From Fasciola hepatica (Eukaryota; Platyhelminthes; Trematoda; Plagiorchiida; Fasciolidae), in NCBI GenBank assembly GCA_948099385.1, contig CANUEZ040000020.1, positions 8,402,501 to 8,466,500 of the forward strand: a DNA stretch of 64,000 bases. Reading direction: 5' to 3'. The notes below the pieces were generated by a model. It did not search any database and was not told the DNA's origin. It worked only from the letters and a program-made list of their open reading frames with translations. The translations under genes and the position numbers were made by a program. This document shows positions 45,422-56,797 of this stretch, one piece after another. The stretch's first letter is position 1. Every line of letters begins with the position of its first letter.

Positions 45422-45826
45422 AGTTTGGAGGCATGTGTCTACCTTCCACGAGGTGCATTAGCGACGTATCTTGGTAAAGATGTCATATCATCAGAGTCAG
45501 GTCTGTTAATATCTGGAGGACAGTGGGGTTGTCTTCGCGTATGGAATCCGATAAACGGTCGGTGCGAATTGGAAATTCGAGGGCCTTTGGATCGTCGACC
45601 GAATGCTTTGTTACAGGTCACAGGAGATACGGGGAAAATCAGCCGGGAGTCTATTGAGTACGGTTTGCACTCCGTTGTGGACTTACAAATTATTTACGTC
45701 AAGCAGCACGAGGGTTATCCAACTACACTCGCAGATGACACAGGCCTGGTTCCAAAGCTCGTACTTGTGCGTCAGAGCAATCATGTGGAGTTTTACGATC
45801 CAGCCACCGGAAAGCTATTTTCGGAG
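45422..45826 (+). CDS. TBL3: WD40 gene (TBL3/UTP13-like), internal exon c
   Basis: 405 nt, phase 0 at both ends, between a TTTCAG acceptor and a GTTAGT donor. It encodes SLEACVYLP, then SGLLISGGQWGCLRVWNP and NGRCELEI, which corresponds to the TBL3 blade with LRVWEA. A loop and another half blade follow (KLVLVRQSNHVEFYDPATGKLFSE). An insertion of about 25 residues around ALLQVTGDTGKISRE is longer than in vertebrate TBL3 as I remember it. It continues directly in the exon at 49,043. Confidence 0.87.
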
Positions 45827-48800
45827 GTTAGTGTTTTTTGTGCTTTGAAATATTTGTTTGTTATTGTTTCTTTGCTAAATCCACTGTGACAATTGAAAAC
45901 CGCTTTGCATTAACCGCAGCTAATCGGAGGTTTGTACTCACTCCCGATTTTCTTACGTAGTTAATCGTGACGATGCACTCATTTCCTTCAGTAGTTTTGC
46001 TTGATAAAACTCAGTTTCTGACCAGAAGTGTATGCAGTCCCATTCTACTTTTTTCATCAGTCGCGCTTTTCACCTCGTAACATACCGGAGACCATATGAA
46101 AAGTCTTGCGTTCATTCTTCATTATCCAAATTTTATCAAAGAATTGTGATATGCCGATAGACGGTCGTGTTTCAAAATCGTAGGGCTCACTGTTAATCGG
46201 GAAAAGTAAACGTTTCAGTTACTTCAGATGTAAATTATTTTCAGATAATGAATTGTTCTGGGGGTTCACCATTCGATTCACCATCGTAAACTTTGGAAAC
46301 ACCTTGCAACTGTTCTGTCGTGCTTAAGAGTCATTAACAGTGCACATCCACAGGTAGTGTCGACTGTGATACATATAAAAAGTTACTCAGCATACATTTG
46401 GAGCCTCGTGACTTATTTAGGGTATAGCAGGCCATCGGGTACTGATACTCATTTATTCAGATGTTCCTCCAATTTACGTTGGTTCTTTGTTGCGCTTTTT
46501 TAAGTACAATGTGTGTGACCTTGGTCGCCAAGGTAAAACGCTGTGAGCAAAGTAGACTAACAATTAGCAACGTATGGAAATATGAATCTGCTCAACAGGA
46601 CCATATAAATTAACCTAGGTAATATTCAGATAGGTTTACTGCCCGGATGATTTGGTAGAAGCCGTTTTTTCAGCCAATATATTTTTGATGATTGCGCCTA
46701 TATTATAAAGTTAAGAGAAGTGATTTCATTATTTGACGACTTCACGACGTATGTGGTTTAAAACTGCTTCTTAACGATGACTGCCAAACTTACTAAAAAA
46801 GGGGGAATTCCGGTTCTCATCTGTATGAACGTTGGCTTCAAGGTCATTTAAGCGCGCTTCCTTAATCGCGTACGTTGTTGTCGCGATAGCAATAAAAAGA
46901 TTCACTGGAACTGAATTGTCTCGGTACCTTAAAGAGAATCAAAGTTGAATTATAATTTTTAGTCTTTTTTGCCGTAACTTGCTCAATTTTTCAACGCGAA
47001 TAATAGGAGCATCAATTATCGGATAAATCAAAGGGAAATTACCGCAAGTACGCATTTCAGAGATAGAAGACCTAGCAAATCGAATGAATGGGACAATCTT
47101 ATGTGTATTATGATTAAAAAAATGTACCGGAATTCGCTCTCCTTAATCCAGCGCGGGAATGTTCCCAGGCTCTCTCACTCCCTGTTCGACATAAGTTGGT
47201 GACACCTTTCAATGCGGCTAGTATCACGTGATATGAAAACTGTATTGCAAGCCCAACATATGAGGGTACGTATTGGTTTTATCAGGGGATTCAAATCACG
47301 CGGCCTGTCATTTTGGCGATGAGTTTGTTTGTTGTGTAAGTGTTTGGTATATGATGAGCTGTCGAAGGCCCAGAAAAATGTAATTTGGTGTACGAATATC
47401 CCCCGAAAAATTATCTTGTCGAAAGTCGATATGTCATACCAACCAACATTATTGATTTGGATCAGAATAATACGCGTTTAACTTCGTTGGCGGACTTCAA
47501 TTTGAGACGCCTCGAATGCTAGAGAAATCTTTACCGTTATGACTGAAAATGTCCCGGAATTCGACGGAGGGAAGTTGCCTGGGTGTGTAACAATTTTTCA
47601 GGTTAGCGCTTCATGCTTTGGTTCACGAGAGGTTTGTACATGAAGTGATGCGAAACGATTTGTCTTTTAATTATTCACGGTAAGTCTTGTAAATGTATGC
47701 GCAACCTCAAGGTCCAGTTCATACAACTACCCTCTAATGGCGCAGATTTAAACGTAATCGTAGAAATTTATCTGTCCTAGAGAGAGTAGTCAGAGAGCTA
47801 CCTATATACCGGCCATTGGAGTCAAAAGTACAACATGTAATGATGGATAAGATAAAGAATTAATTTATCACCTCCATGGTGGACTCTATGCTGATCAGAC
47901 TGTAAAAAATCCTGAAGAACAATGACAGACCGCATGTTTAATACCGTGTATAAGCAATGTGTCCTTAATAACGTGTAGGTTAATTCAATGTAAAACAATG
48001 TTCCACTTTCCCTCAGAGGCTCATATTCCGTCGTAGTTGTGACCCACTGCTAGTAGCAAGAGTATGGTTTTGCCTGCATTTTGAGCGTGGCTATTCACCA
48101 CAAACAAGCAGGCCACTGGGGTAATCGCCATAAAATGTCGCCACTAGTTGCTAGTTATGGTACATATAAAATTATATGGTTCTGCGGTAATGCTGTAGTG
48201 TACAAGCACAAAATGTGCTTATCGGATACCCGCATGCATCGCAATCGATACAACTTGTAGTCTCGTCTGGGACTCAAGTCCACAGTGCCCGTGATTGTGA
48301 GTCACACGTGACAGCTGGTCTATCTCGGCTTGCATTACGTCAACTCTACATAATGTGACCCTCGTCGGTCACTCTGTGAACTTTATCCACTGGCCACCCA
48401 CACTCCAATTGACTGGAAAGATGAACTTCTCCGAAAAAACATATACCTGACAAACACGATAAAACAACCTGCAGATCTTGGGTTGATACACACTGCAGCT
48501 GATTTTTAATATGATGAAACAGCGGTACAGAGCTTCCATAGTATTTAGTAGTATGTTGAGCTTTGATATTGCGCGATGAATCTCCATATAGACAAGAATT
48601 GCCAATCACACAGAGCGTCGGTATGCACGCAATACTTCTGATATTTCCCCGATCGGTCGTTCTCTACTCGTTCAGTCAATATAGCTACGCCATCATTCTC
48701 TATGATTGGTAAAGATAGAAGGCCACTCGGTGCGATCAAGATCCAAGTGTTGCTTGAATGACGGATACTTTTACTATTTCAGCCTGATTAAATGTTGGAT

Positions 48801-49042
48801 AGATGGTTTTCCCACTAATTGCGGGAAACTAGGAAAACCCAAGATTGGATTAGCGCTATCGTTGACCTGCAGATCCTATCTTCATATCTCATGGATATAA
48901 AAAAAACAAAACGGTGAATCATAATTTAATCAAGAGATACCCGGTTGTACTCCCAAATTTCAGACATTGTTTTGGGGGAATTAGTTTCCTGTTTTTTTTT
49001 TAAAATTGCTCTTGACTCCCGTGTTTGGTCTTCTCTACTTAG
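45827..49042 (+). other. Intron of the WD40 gene, 3,216 nt
   Basis: Donor GTTAGT, acceptor CTACTTAG. It is AT-rich. I recognise no pol domain, SINE or exon in it, in marked contrast with the next intron. Confidence 0.6.
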
Positions 49043-49416
49043 TTCCTCGGTGACATTGGCCAGGTGGATCAACTTTGTATAGTTGGTAAAGAGAAAAGCC
49101 GGCTTGTTTTGGCGGATGCATCTACACAGTTAAAAATCTTTGTGAATCCACATGGAATGGCGACGGGAAATACCGGCTCTTGGGATTGCCATCTAGTCCC
49201 AGCAGGTCATACGGACGTTATTTGCGATATCGCAGTGTCATCATGTGGCGAATGGATGGTTAGTGGTTCAAAGGATCAATCACTATGTGTTTGGCGAGTA
49301 GTCGAACACGACGAGATGCTGCAGGGTTCTGTCAAAGGACCCAACGTCCAGATTTTGCTTGTGGCAACACAGCTGAATGCTCATGCTGCACACGTTTCTG
49401 CTGTATGCTTTGACAA
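49043..49416 (+). CDS. TBL3: WD40 gene (TBL3/UTP13-like), internal exon d
   Basis: It starts after CTTAG at 49,043 with FLGDIGQVDQL and runs to the GTGAGT donor at 49,417. It encodes ADASTQLKIF, then the blade GHTDVICDIAVSSCGEWMVS with SKDQSLCVWRV, a loop, and the start of the next blade (NAHAAHVSAVCFDK). The HTD.....D...C...SKDQS..W pattern matches the TBL3 segment with GHTDIV and AKDQSVRIW. It ends two bases into a codon, which pairs correctly with the one-base start of the exon at 63,177. Confidence 0.9.
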
Positions 49417-49499
49417 GTGAGTGTGAAATTACTTTTTCTCTGTGCTTTTCTCACAAGTACATCTCCGATATATCCATATATCATTTTCGGTGATAGGAG

Positions 49500-50230
49500 A
49501 TACAAATTGATTGCGATTTCAGTTCATTTCATTCCACCATTAACCTCGGACTTCTGTGCTCTGGTTTTGATTGTTACCGACCAGCATCGTCAAGTTGAAT
49601 GCAGGATGAATAGAAGCATGAAGTGGAACAGAGCCGAAAATAAAGTAACAGAAGGAAATCATAAAGAAAAAAGTGACCCAGTGCAACTATACCACTGTCC
49701 ACGACAGCTAGTCACATCACTTATTGTCTCCATCCGCTAAGTAGGTGGATCTCGTGCATCCAGCCCGCAAGTCTCCGCATCCTACCTGGTCAAGTCCACT
49801 GTTCAAGGTTTCATACCTTTTGCCACATCATGGATTGACCACATTAACCTATCTTCCAGCTACTACCTGCCTCGGAAAACAGCGTACGCCGAAGAAGTCT
49901 ATCAGTGGGCATGCGTAACACGTCCCAGCCACCTTAACCTGTTTAAATTCAGCATCTGTTCTCGTGTCTGATCACTGGTTCCCAACACCCTGCACCTAAC
50001 CACAGCATTGCTGATACGGTGGTCCCACCACATTCGAGCAACGGTACGGAGAAATCTATGCTCAAACACCGACAGTCTTCACCTATCTTCTATCTTGAAC
50101 GGTCATGTTTCGGAGCTGCAGTGTACACTCGACCATTTACAGACGATCGGATGTCACGCCGGCGCCAAAGATGGCTAAGGTTGGTAAAAGCCAAACGTGC
50201 GTCCTGTATACTCAGTGACACTTCATTCGA
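49500..50230 (+). repeat. RTE-like non-coding segment, diverged
   Basis: The first 240 bp match the very start of the RTE element at 34,990-35,230: TTAACCTCGGACTTCTG, GGTTTTGATTGTTACC, and CAACTATACCACTGTCCACGACAG versus CAACTACGCCACCGACCGCAACAC. The remaining 450 bp are a non-coding repeat whose end encodes RRRQRWLRLVKAKRAS in one frame. It has no pol domain. Confidence 0.55.
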
Positions 50231-50389
50231 TATCTGATCATTTGGTGAGAGGCAAATGTCGGGGCAAAAATACTTATCTGCCTAAAAATATCTTATTGTG
50301 AAAGACAAAGCGTTGTCGGTTGAAATTTTATTTAGCCGAGTTTTCGGTTACCGCGGGTAACCTTTTCCAAGGTAAGTTTTCAACCAAGT

Positions 50390-50665
50390 GAGCCATGCTG
50401 GTTCCTCTGTGGTTTTTACAGAGAACTTGTCACCTTTCTTGTATTTCGGCACAATCGCCGATTCGCACCTTTCCTCGCGAACCTGCTCTCTATCCGAAAT
50501 AAACCAGTTCACCTCCATTTCTGATTTAGGAGTGATACCTAACTACATTGTTTCTCTGGCAGGTATAATCGAAAGGTCTACTGAGAAAGTGGGCCAACTG
50601 AACTGTTCCTCGAAGTGCTGCACCAAACGATTTAGGCGACATTTTACACTGTGAATGTGCAAAAC
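50390..50665 (-). pseudogene. RTE-like fragment: end of linker and start of RT
   Basis: On the minus strand it carries the block just before the RT (GQLSWAHFLSRPFD-type text) and the VPKYKKGDKFSVKT start. The same stretch occurs again, with about 85% similarity by eye, at 51,240-51,600. It is thus an extra piece in front of the larger minus-strand RTE element, not part of it. Confidence 0.6.
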
Positions 50666-50699
50666 ACATCCCATATGTCGATACACGACTGTTTAGGCT

Positions 50700-53600
50700 A
50701 TCCAGAGAAGCTTGCAACTTACTTTACTCCTTTACTCAGAAGAACAATATCGTCCGCATATTCCAAGTCAGACAGTTTACCGCTTGAGCATAGGTCAACG
50801 TAGCTATTAGCACACGAGAATAGGACCACCTCAAGAACCATTTCAATTCCAAAATTGCAAAGAAAGGATGATAGAGGGCAACCGTGGCGAACATTACTTC
50901 TCATGGGGAACTCGGGTGAAAGATCGCCGCAGGCGCGAACTTGGCTTCAGTTGTTCGTATACAAGCATTGGAAAAGAGAAGTAAATCTCTCTGGCACATC
51001 CATCATTGAAAAGCAGCGTCAGAGAACCGTTCGGTCGACTGAGTCAAATGCCGCTTTCAGATGAAAGACAGACTGACGGTCTATGGAAGATGCGCCTTAA
51101 AATTTGACGAAGAGTAAAGATATGACCGACGCAACCACTACCGAGCCTGAAACCCACTTGATTCTCACTCATACAACTGTAACGGGGTTGGGTAACCGGT
51201 GGATAATGAGCCCGATCAGTAGTTTGTATACGAGACTTACCATGCTGGTTCCTCTGTGGTTTTCACAGAAAACTTGTCACCTTTCTTGTAGATCGGCACA
51301 ACTGCCGATTCGCACCATTCCCTGAGGATGTTTCCGTTTTCCCAAATTACCCGGAAGAGTTTTGCTAACTCCAAAGCCAAAGCTACGCTTCCATCTTCAA
51401 AAAAGATGTAGGCAACCCATTCAGTTCAGCAGCTCTGCACTTCTTCAAATGAGCTATCTCCCGCACAACCTCTATTTCTGATGGAGGAGTGATACCGACC
51501 TGCTTCGTTTCTCCTGCAGATATATCCGAAAGGTCTACTGTGAAAGTGGCCCAACTGAACTGTCCCTTGAAGTGTTTCGTTCAACGGTCCATACGATGTC
51601 CCCGAGGGCCAGTCAGTTAGCCACCTGACTCCTTGATAAACTTAGTTGCAAAAGGTTTCCGTGGACCGGTACCTCTTTTCAAACTGTAAAGATTGTGAGT
51701 AATGTCAATAGACGCAGCCTTCTTCGTTTCTCTAAATTCCACCATCCACTACTGCTCTCGGTCATTTCTTAGACTCACAGTCATTTGGCGTCTCAGTGAT
51801 TTACGCAATTCATTGAATGAGACATCCGGAGAGCATTGGACAAAGCAACTGACGTCGAAGATATGCACCGATTCTAAAGCCTACCTGAACTTGAGTCCTG
51901 CGTGGCGCTGGAAGGTGCATGAGAAGCTTTCTTGATCTATCGCTAGGGTTTATAAGGATCTCGTACAGCCGGCTGCATGTGTGCATAAGTGCAGTGAAAA
52001 GGGTCTATAATCCACAACCACGAAGGCCCAGTGCATTGTTATGGAATAACCGGTCACCAGACTGGGAGATTTGGGGTGGTAAACCACTTATTGTCCTAAT
52101 AAGTCAGGTATGGCAACGATCCGGAAGACAGCGGATTACTGTTTGTCACCAAAGTAAACGGTGACGACGGGTACTCGAACCTTGAACCTCTGAGATGACA
52201 ATCGAACGCTCTGAACCATTCGATCGCCACCGGTCTGCGGTGAAAGCGGATCGTCGTTATCATCTACAGGCAACTGTACAGGACCGGTGGCTTTCACGTT
52301 GGTGCGACCACGGACGAGACGTAAACGGATGCGAGCACGTATCAAGGCGTGATCTGAGTCCACAGCTGCAGACCAAAATGAACGACAATCTTCAATTGAT
52401 CTAACCAGCGGTGACCAATCACAATATGGTCAGTCTGAGCCCAACGTTGTGAAGACGAAGGAGGACGCCATGTGAGTCTGTGACGCTTCTTATGGCAAAA
52501 TTTCGTACTTGCCAGAAACAATCTGTGGTCAGAACACAGCTGAATGAGACGATCACCGTTATCGGTACGATCGGCTGGGATAGCAAATGGGCCTCCAATG
52601 TGCCTTTCGGAATCTCACAAAGAAACAAATTGGGCGTTGAAATCCCCAGCAATGATCACCACGTCCGTTGAACGTGCGCATCGAAATAGCTGAGACAAAT
52701 CCTGATAGAATTCGTCCTTGGCCTCAGAGGAGCTGCAGTCAGTCGGCGCATACACAGACATGACGAACAAACATCGGCGCTTCAGTTTGTTGTTGTTGAC
52801 ACGAACAGAACCGTCCAACCGAACTGTACACAAACGACTGCTGACAGGAATCCAGTCCAGCAGTGCGCGCTGAGCTTTCATGCTCAAAACAATCCCAACG
52901 CCAGGCTGTCACGAGCTCTAGATACCGAATCACCCGACACGCGAAGGATGAAGTGAGAGACTGAGGTTGTATCCGGGGCGCGAAGAGTTATCACGAAAGT
53001 GGGATCTTGTATGCTTGTTTCGCAGACGAATCCACGAGTTCTAACGAGGGCAGCCTGTTGCCCTATCTGACAGCGTGCGGACGTTGAAGGCAGCCAAGTG
53101 ATGTGAACACGTAGACTCAAAAATTTCTTTATTTTATATCCTTCTTGTGAACCTTTACTTTCTTTAGAGCCGCAATAACATGTCGCGCATTGCATCGATC
53201 ATAAATTAAAGGATAGGACAAGTAAGTAAGGCCCTTTATAGGAAGGATGCTGTTTCTGGAGGAGCCATACTTCGCGGGTGCCCAAATTGCAGAAGAGGGT
53301 TTTCTTTGGGAACGCTAACCGGAGCCTTTGACTCACAAGTCAGTGAGGCGCTCACTCAGAACGCAAACGTAACCGAAAAACCCGTGAAATAAATTATTCT
53401 GGTCTGTCAAACAAAATCTTATTGTTTTACACATTCTGTTTTGCCTTTTCCGGTGCTTTGTTATCAATCCGCTTTTCGGATTCAGTCCTCATCCCCATGC
53501 ACCTAATGGAGCAAGCGAAACACAAACGAGACAACTTCCTTTGTGCTGAGGGTTTCCCAGCGTTGGCGGGCGATAGCCGCCCAATGAAGTGCAATGACTT

Positions 53601-54235
53601 ACCCACCATCGATAGAAACCCCAGGTTCTCCAATCCTACGTCCATCTAGAGAAAGTTTTAAGCTGATAAACTGCCTTGGTGTTTATTCTCTAGTGTCCTC
53701 TCCAGGGGCATATTGTCTGGAATCAGATGTTGCCCATCACCTGATTCAGAGACTGTACTTCGTCTGACCTCCACCCATCGACATGTCAGGTGTTATGTAT
53801 TCACGAACTGGATGAGTATTATTATGATAAACTTTGTGTTTGAGAAATTTTCTATCGTACATTTCCTTTGCATTTTAGCGTACGGGAGGTTTTCGCACAA
53901 ATAAAGCCTAAGTCACCCGGCATTGTTCTTTCTCGATTTATCGTACTGTCGTATCTGTTGCAACCGTACAATCGTACTTGATCGCATTACATCAGGCTTG
54001 ACTGCATTTCCGGATTCAGAAGGTCATTCTGCATAGCTGTTTGGGTAGCAGAAACACGAAAGTCATTACACCATGACAAGGTGTAATCTCGGCGTGCTGG
54101 CTGACGGACTTGGCTCAGGATAAAAGACTGGCGAGAATGATGTACGGCTTGTCTGTTGCACTTCTGTTCCACGCAAACGCAAAACAATAGACAAAACAAA
54201 ACGGCGGGAACATTGAAAAACATTCGCGTTTCTTT
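50700..54235 (-). mobile_element. RTE-like element, nearly complete, with a SINE inserted
   Basis: Read leftward, the parts are the 5' UTR (54,235-53,065), the endonuclease (53,065-52,245), a SINE (52,240-51,984), the linker (51,970-51,610) and the RT (51,600-50,700). The RT has FDSVDR near 51,035 and YADD at 50,760-50,749 (LSDLEYADDIVLL). The C-terminal domain is missing. Two blocks are near-identical to other copies: 52,299-53,408 (direct, to 39,150-40,259) and 53,065-54,048 (inverted, to 56,798-57,780). Its 5' end faces the 5' end of the + strand RTE copy at 54,245, almost without a gap. Stops in every domain make it inactive. Confidence 0.8.
51984..52240 (-). mobile_element. tRNA-related SINE, copy 2, inserted in an RTE element
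   Basis: On the minus strand the head runs from 52,233 to 52,160 (CGGTGGCGATCGAATGGTTC, later GGTTCGAGTACCC as B box). The block TTTACTTTGGTGACAAACAG follows, and then a 170-bp body that ends near 51,984 with CACTGCACTTATG. It matches copy 1 (34,589-34,826) along its full length. It separates the endonuclease from the linker of the RTE element, so it inserted after that element. Confidence 0.7.
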
Positions 54236-54244
54236 TATTTGTTG

Positions 54245-56215
54245 ACCATCACGACGAGACTGCCCCTTGGTGTAGTGTGATGGCTTGCGTGCCTCCATGA
54301 CCCAAAAAGCTATGCAGGATGGTTTCCTTAGGCCAAAGATACAATCATGCCTGACAAGTCAATGGGTAGAGGCCAGACGAAGTCCATTCTCGGAACCAGT
54401 TGGTGGGCAACATCTGGTTCTAGTCCCTATTCCCCTTGAGAGGACACTCCAGCGAATAAACAAGGAGAGAAACAGTTTACTGGTGAAAAAACCTCCACTA
54501 GATGGACGTAGGAGTGGAGTACCTGGGGTTTCTATCGATGGTGGGTAAGTCATCGCACTTCATTGGGCGGCTATCGCCCGCCTAAGCTTGGTAGCCCCCA
54601 GCCCAAAGGATGCTGCCCCGTCCACATTCCGCTTGCTCCACTGGGTTTGCATGGGGCTAAGGACAATCCGAAAAGAGGATCGATAACAAGGCACCAGCGA
54701 AGACAAAACAAAACGCATGCAGTAATCAAGTCTCACGTAACAGACAAGATGAAGTTCCTTCACGGGTTCTTCGGTCACGTTCCCGTGCTGGGTTTACGCC
54801 CCACTGTCTTGTGGGTCAGACTTTTGAGTCAAAGGCTCCGGTTAAGGTTCCCAAAGAAAAACCCCGTCTGCGGTGTGGGCAGCCGCAAAGTATGATTCGC
54901 CCAGAAACCTTCAGTATCTTTCCTGTAAGGGGCCTTACCAATTTTCCCTCTTTTAATTTAAGATCGATGCAAAACGCCACGGGTAGTTGTGGTTCTGATG
55001 AAAGCAGTAGTTCAGGAATTGGGTATAAATCAGATGCACCTCCTAAGCCTAAGAGTTCACTTCACTTGGCTGCCTTTAACGTCCGCACACTATGTAAGAT
55101 AAGGGCAACGGGATGCCCTCACTAGAACTCTTGACACTTTTAAAATATATGTATGCTGTGTCTCCGAAACACGCATACAAGATCCCACTTTCGTGATAAC
55201 TCTTCGCGCCCCGGATACAACCTCAGTCTCTCACTTCATCCTTCGCGTGTCGGGTGATTCGGTATCTAGAGCTCGTGACAGCCTGGCGTTGGGATTGTTT
55301 TGAGCATGAAAGCTCAGCGCGCACTGCTGGACTGGATTCCTGTCAGCAGTCGTTTGTGTACAGTTCGGTTGGACGGTTCTGTTCGTGTCAACAACAACAA
55401 ACTGAAGCGCCGATGTTTGTTCGTCATGTCTGTGTATGCGCCGACTGACTGCAGCTCCTCTGAGGCCAAGGACGAATTCTATCAGGATTTGTCTCAGCTA
55501 TTTCGATGCGCACGTTCAACGGACGTGGTGATCATTGCTGGGGATTTCAACGCCCAATTTGTTTCTTTGTGAGATTCCGAAAGGCACATTGGAGGCCCAT
55601 TTGCTATCCCAGCCGATCGTACCGATAACGGTGATCGTCTCATTCAGCTGTGTTCTGACCACAGATTGTTTCTGGCAAGTACGAAATTTTGCCATAAGAA
55701 GCGTCACAGACTCACATGGCGTCCTCCTTCGTCTTCACAACGTTGGGCTCAGACTGACCATATTGTGATTGGTCACCGCTGGTTAGATCAATTGAAGATT
55801 GTCGTTCATTTTGGTCTGCAGCTGTGGACTCAGATCACGCCTTGATACGTGCTCGCATCCGTTTACGTCTCGTCCGTGGTCGCACCAAAGTAAATGCCAC
55901 GCCGTTGCTTTAAGACGATGACCAGCGACACAGCTTCCTGATGGAGCTGTCTACGCGGTTATCGATGCAGCCAGATGTCCAGAACCCAAACGAACGCTGG
56001 TAACAGGTCAAGGAAGCCTCGTGTGCTGCTTCGAATGCCACCAAGAACTCTGTTTAAGTCGGTCTCATAAACAATGGATATCTTCGACATCAATTACTCT
56101 TTTGGACGCTCACAGACCCGTCCCTCCGGAGGCCACACTCAATGAAGTGCGTAAATCCCTGAGACGCCAACTGACTAGGAGTCTGAGAAATGATCGTGAA
56201 CAGTGATGGATAGTG
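54245..56215 (+). mobile_element. RTE-like element: 5' UTR, endonuclease and start of linker
   Basis: The 5' UTR (54,245-55,060) is followed by the endonuclease start LAAFNVRTLCKI (55,063-55,098), a short frameshifted stretch, and from 55,173 the rest of the domain: RIQDPTFVITL, VSVYAPTDCSSSEAKDEF-like text (55,424), IIAGDFNAQ (55,531-55,557) and QTDHIVIGHRW. The linker ends near 56,200. From 55,173 on, the sequence is almost identical to the reverse complement of 39,865 downward. Before 55,173 it is only a diverged relative. The block therefore has a mixed origin. Confidence 0.8.
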
Positions 56216-56239
56216 AGATGTAAGGAAATAGAGAAGACT

Positions 56240-56797
56240 GCGTCCATTGGCTATGACTGCAAAGTTTTCCGTTTGATAAGTGGTACCGGTTCACGGAAAC
56301 CAGGTGTATGTGAGGCACCTACTTTTCCTAGGTTCTCTGTACAATTTTTTCATTCCTCGTCGCCACGTCATCTGTTGACCTCCACGTGGTTTTTTCCACT
56401 CCTGAGGAGGAACTGAGAATATGACACGGTATGGTAGACGTGTGTTTGACATACGTAGCACGTGCCCCAACCAACGAAGTCTACTAAGCTGTATACGCTG
56501 CGACAGAACGTTCTCTGAATTAATATGCAATACTCGCTCTCTGACCTGAACACTGCTCACTCGGCTAGTCCACCCAATAATAGCGATTCTACGTAAACAT
56601 CGGTGGTCGAAAACCCCAACACGACGAATATCATCCGCATGCACACTCCAAGTCTCACAACCATACAACAAAACTAAACGCACAGCGGCACAGTATACAC
56701 GACCTTTCAACTTCAGTGAAATATCAGACAGACGCCACAAGTGCTTCAGTCCAGCGTACGCCGCTCGAGCCTTGGATATCCGCGTACTCACCTCTAC
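56240..56797 (-). pseudogene. Inverted copy of the C-terminal end of the RTE element at 35-38.8 kb
   Basis: A minus-strand frame of 166 codons (56,791-56,291) repeats the ISKARAAYAGLKHLWRLSD to SRLRWLGHVLRMSN part of 38,254-38,740. About four substitutions and one extra T distinguish them; the T shifts the ending from MKKCAEN to MKKLYRE. It starts at the same point (GTAGTAGAGGTG) where the inverted block ends. It is joined directly to RTE 5' UTR sequence at 56,798. Confidence 0.9.
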
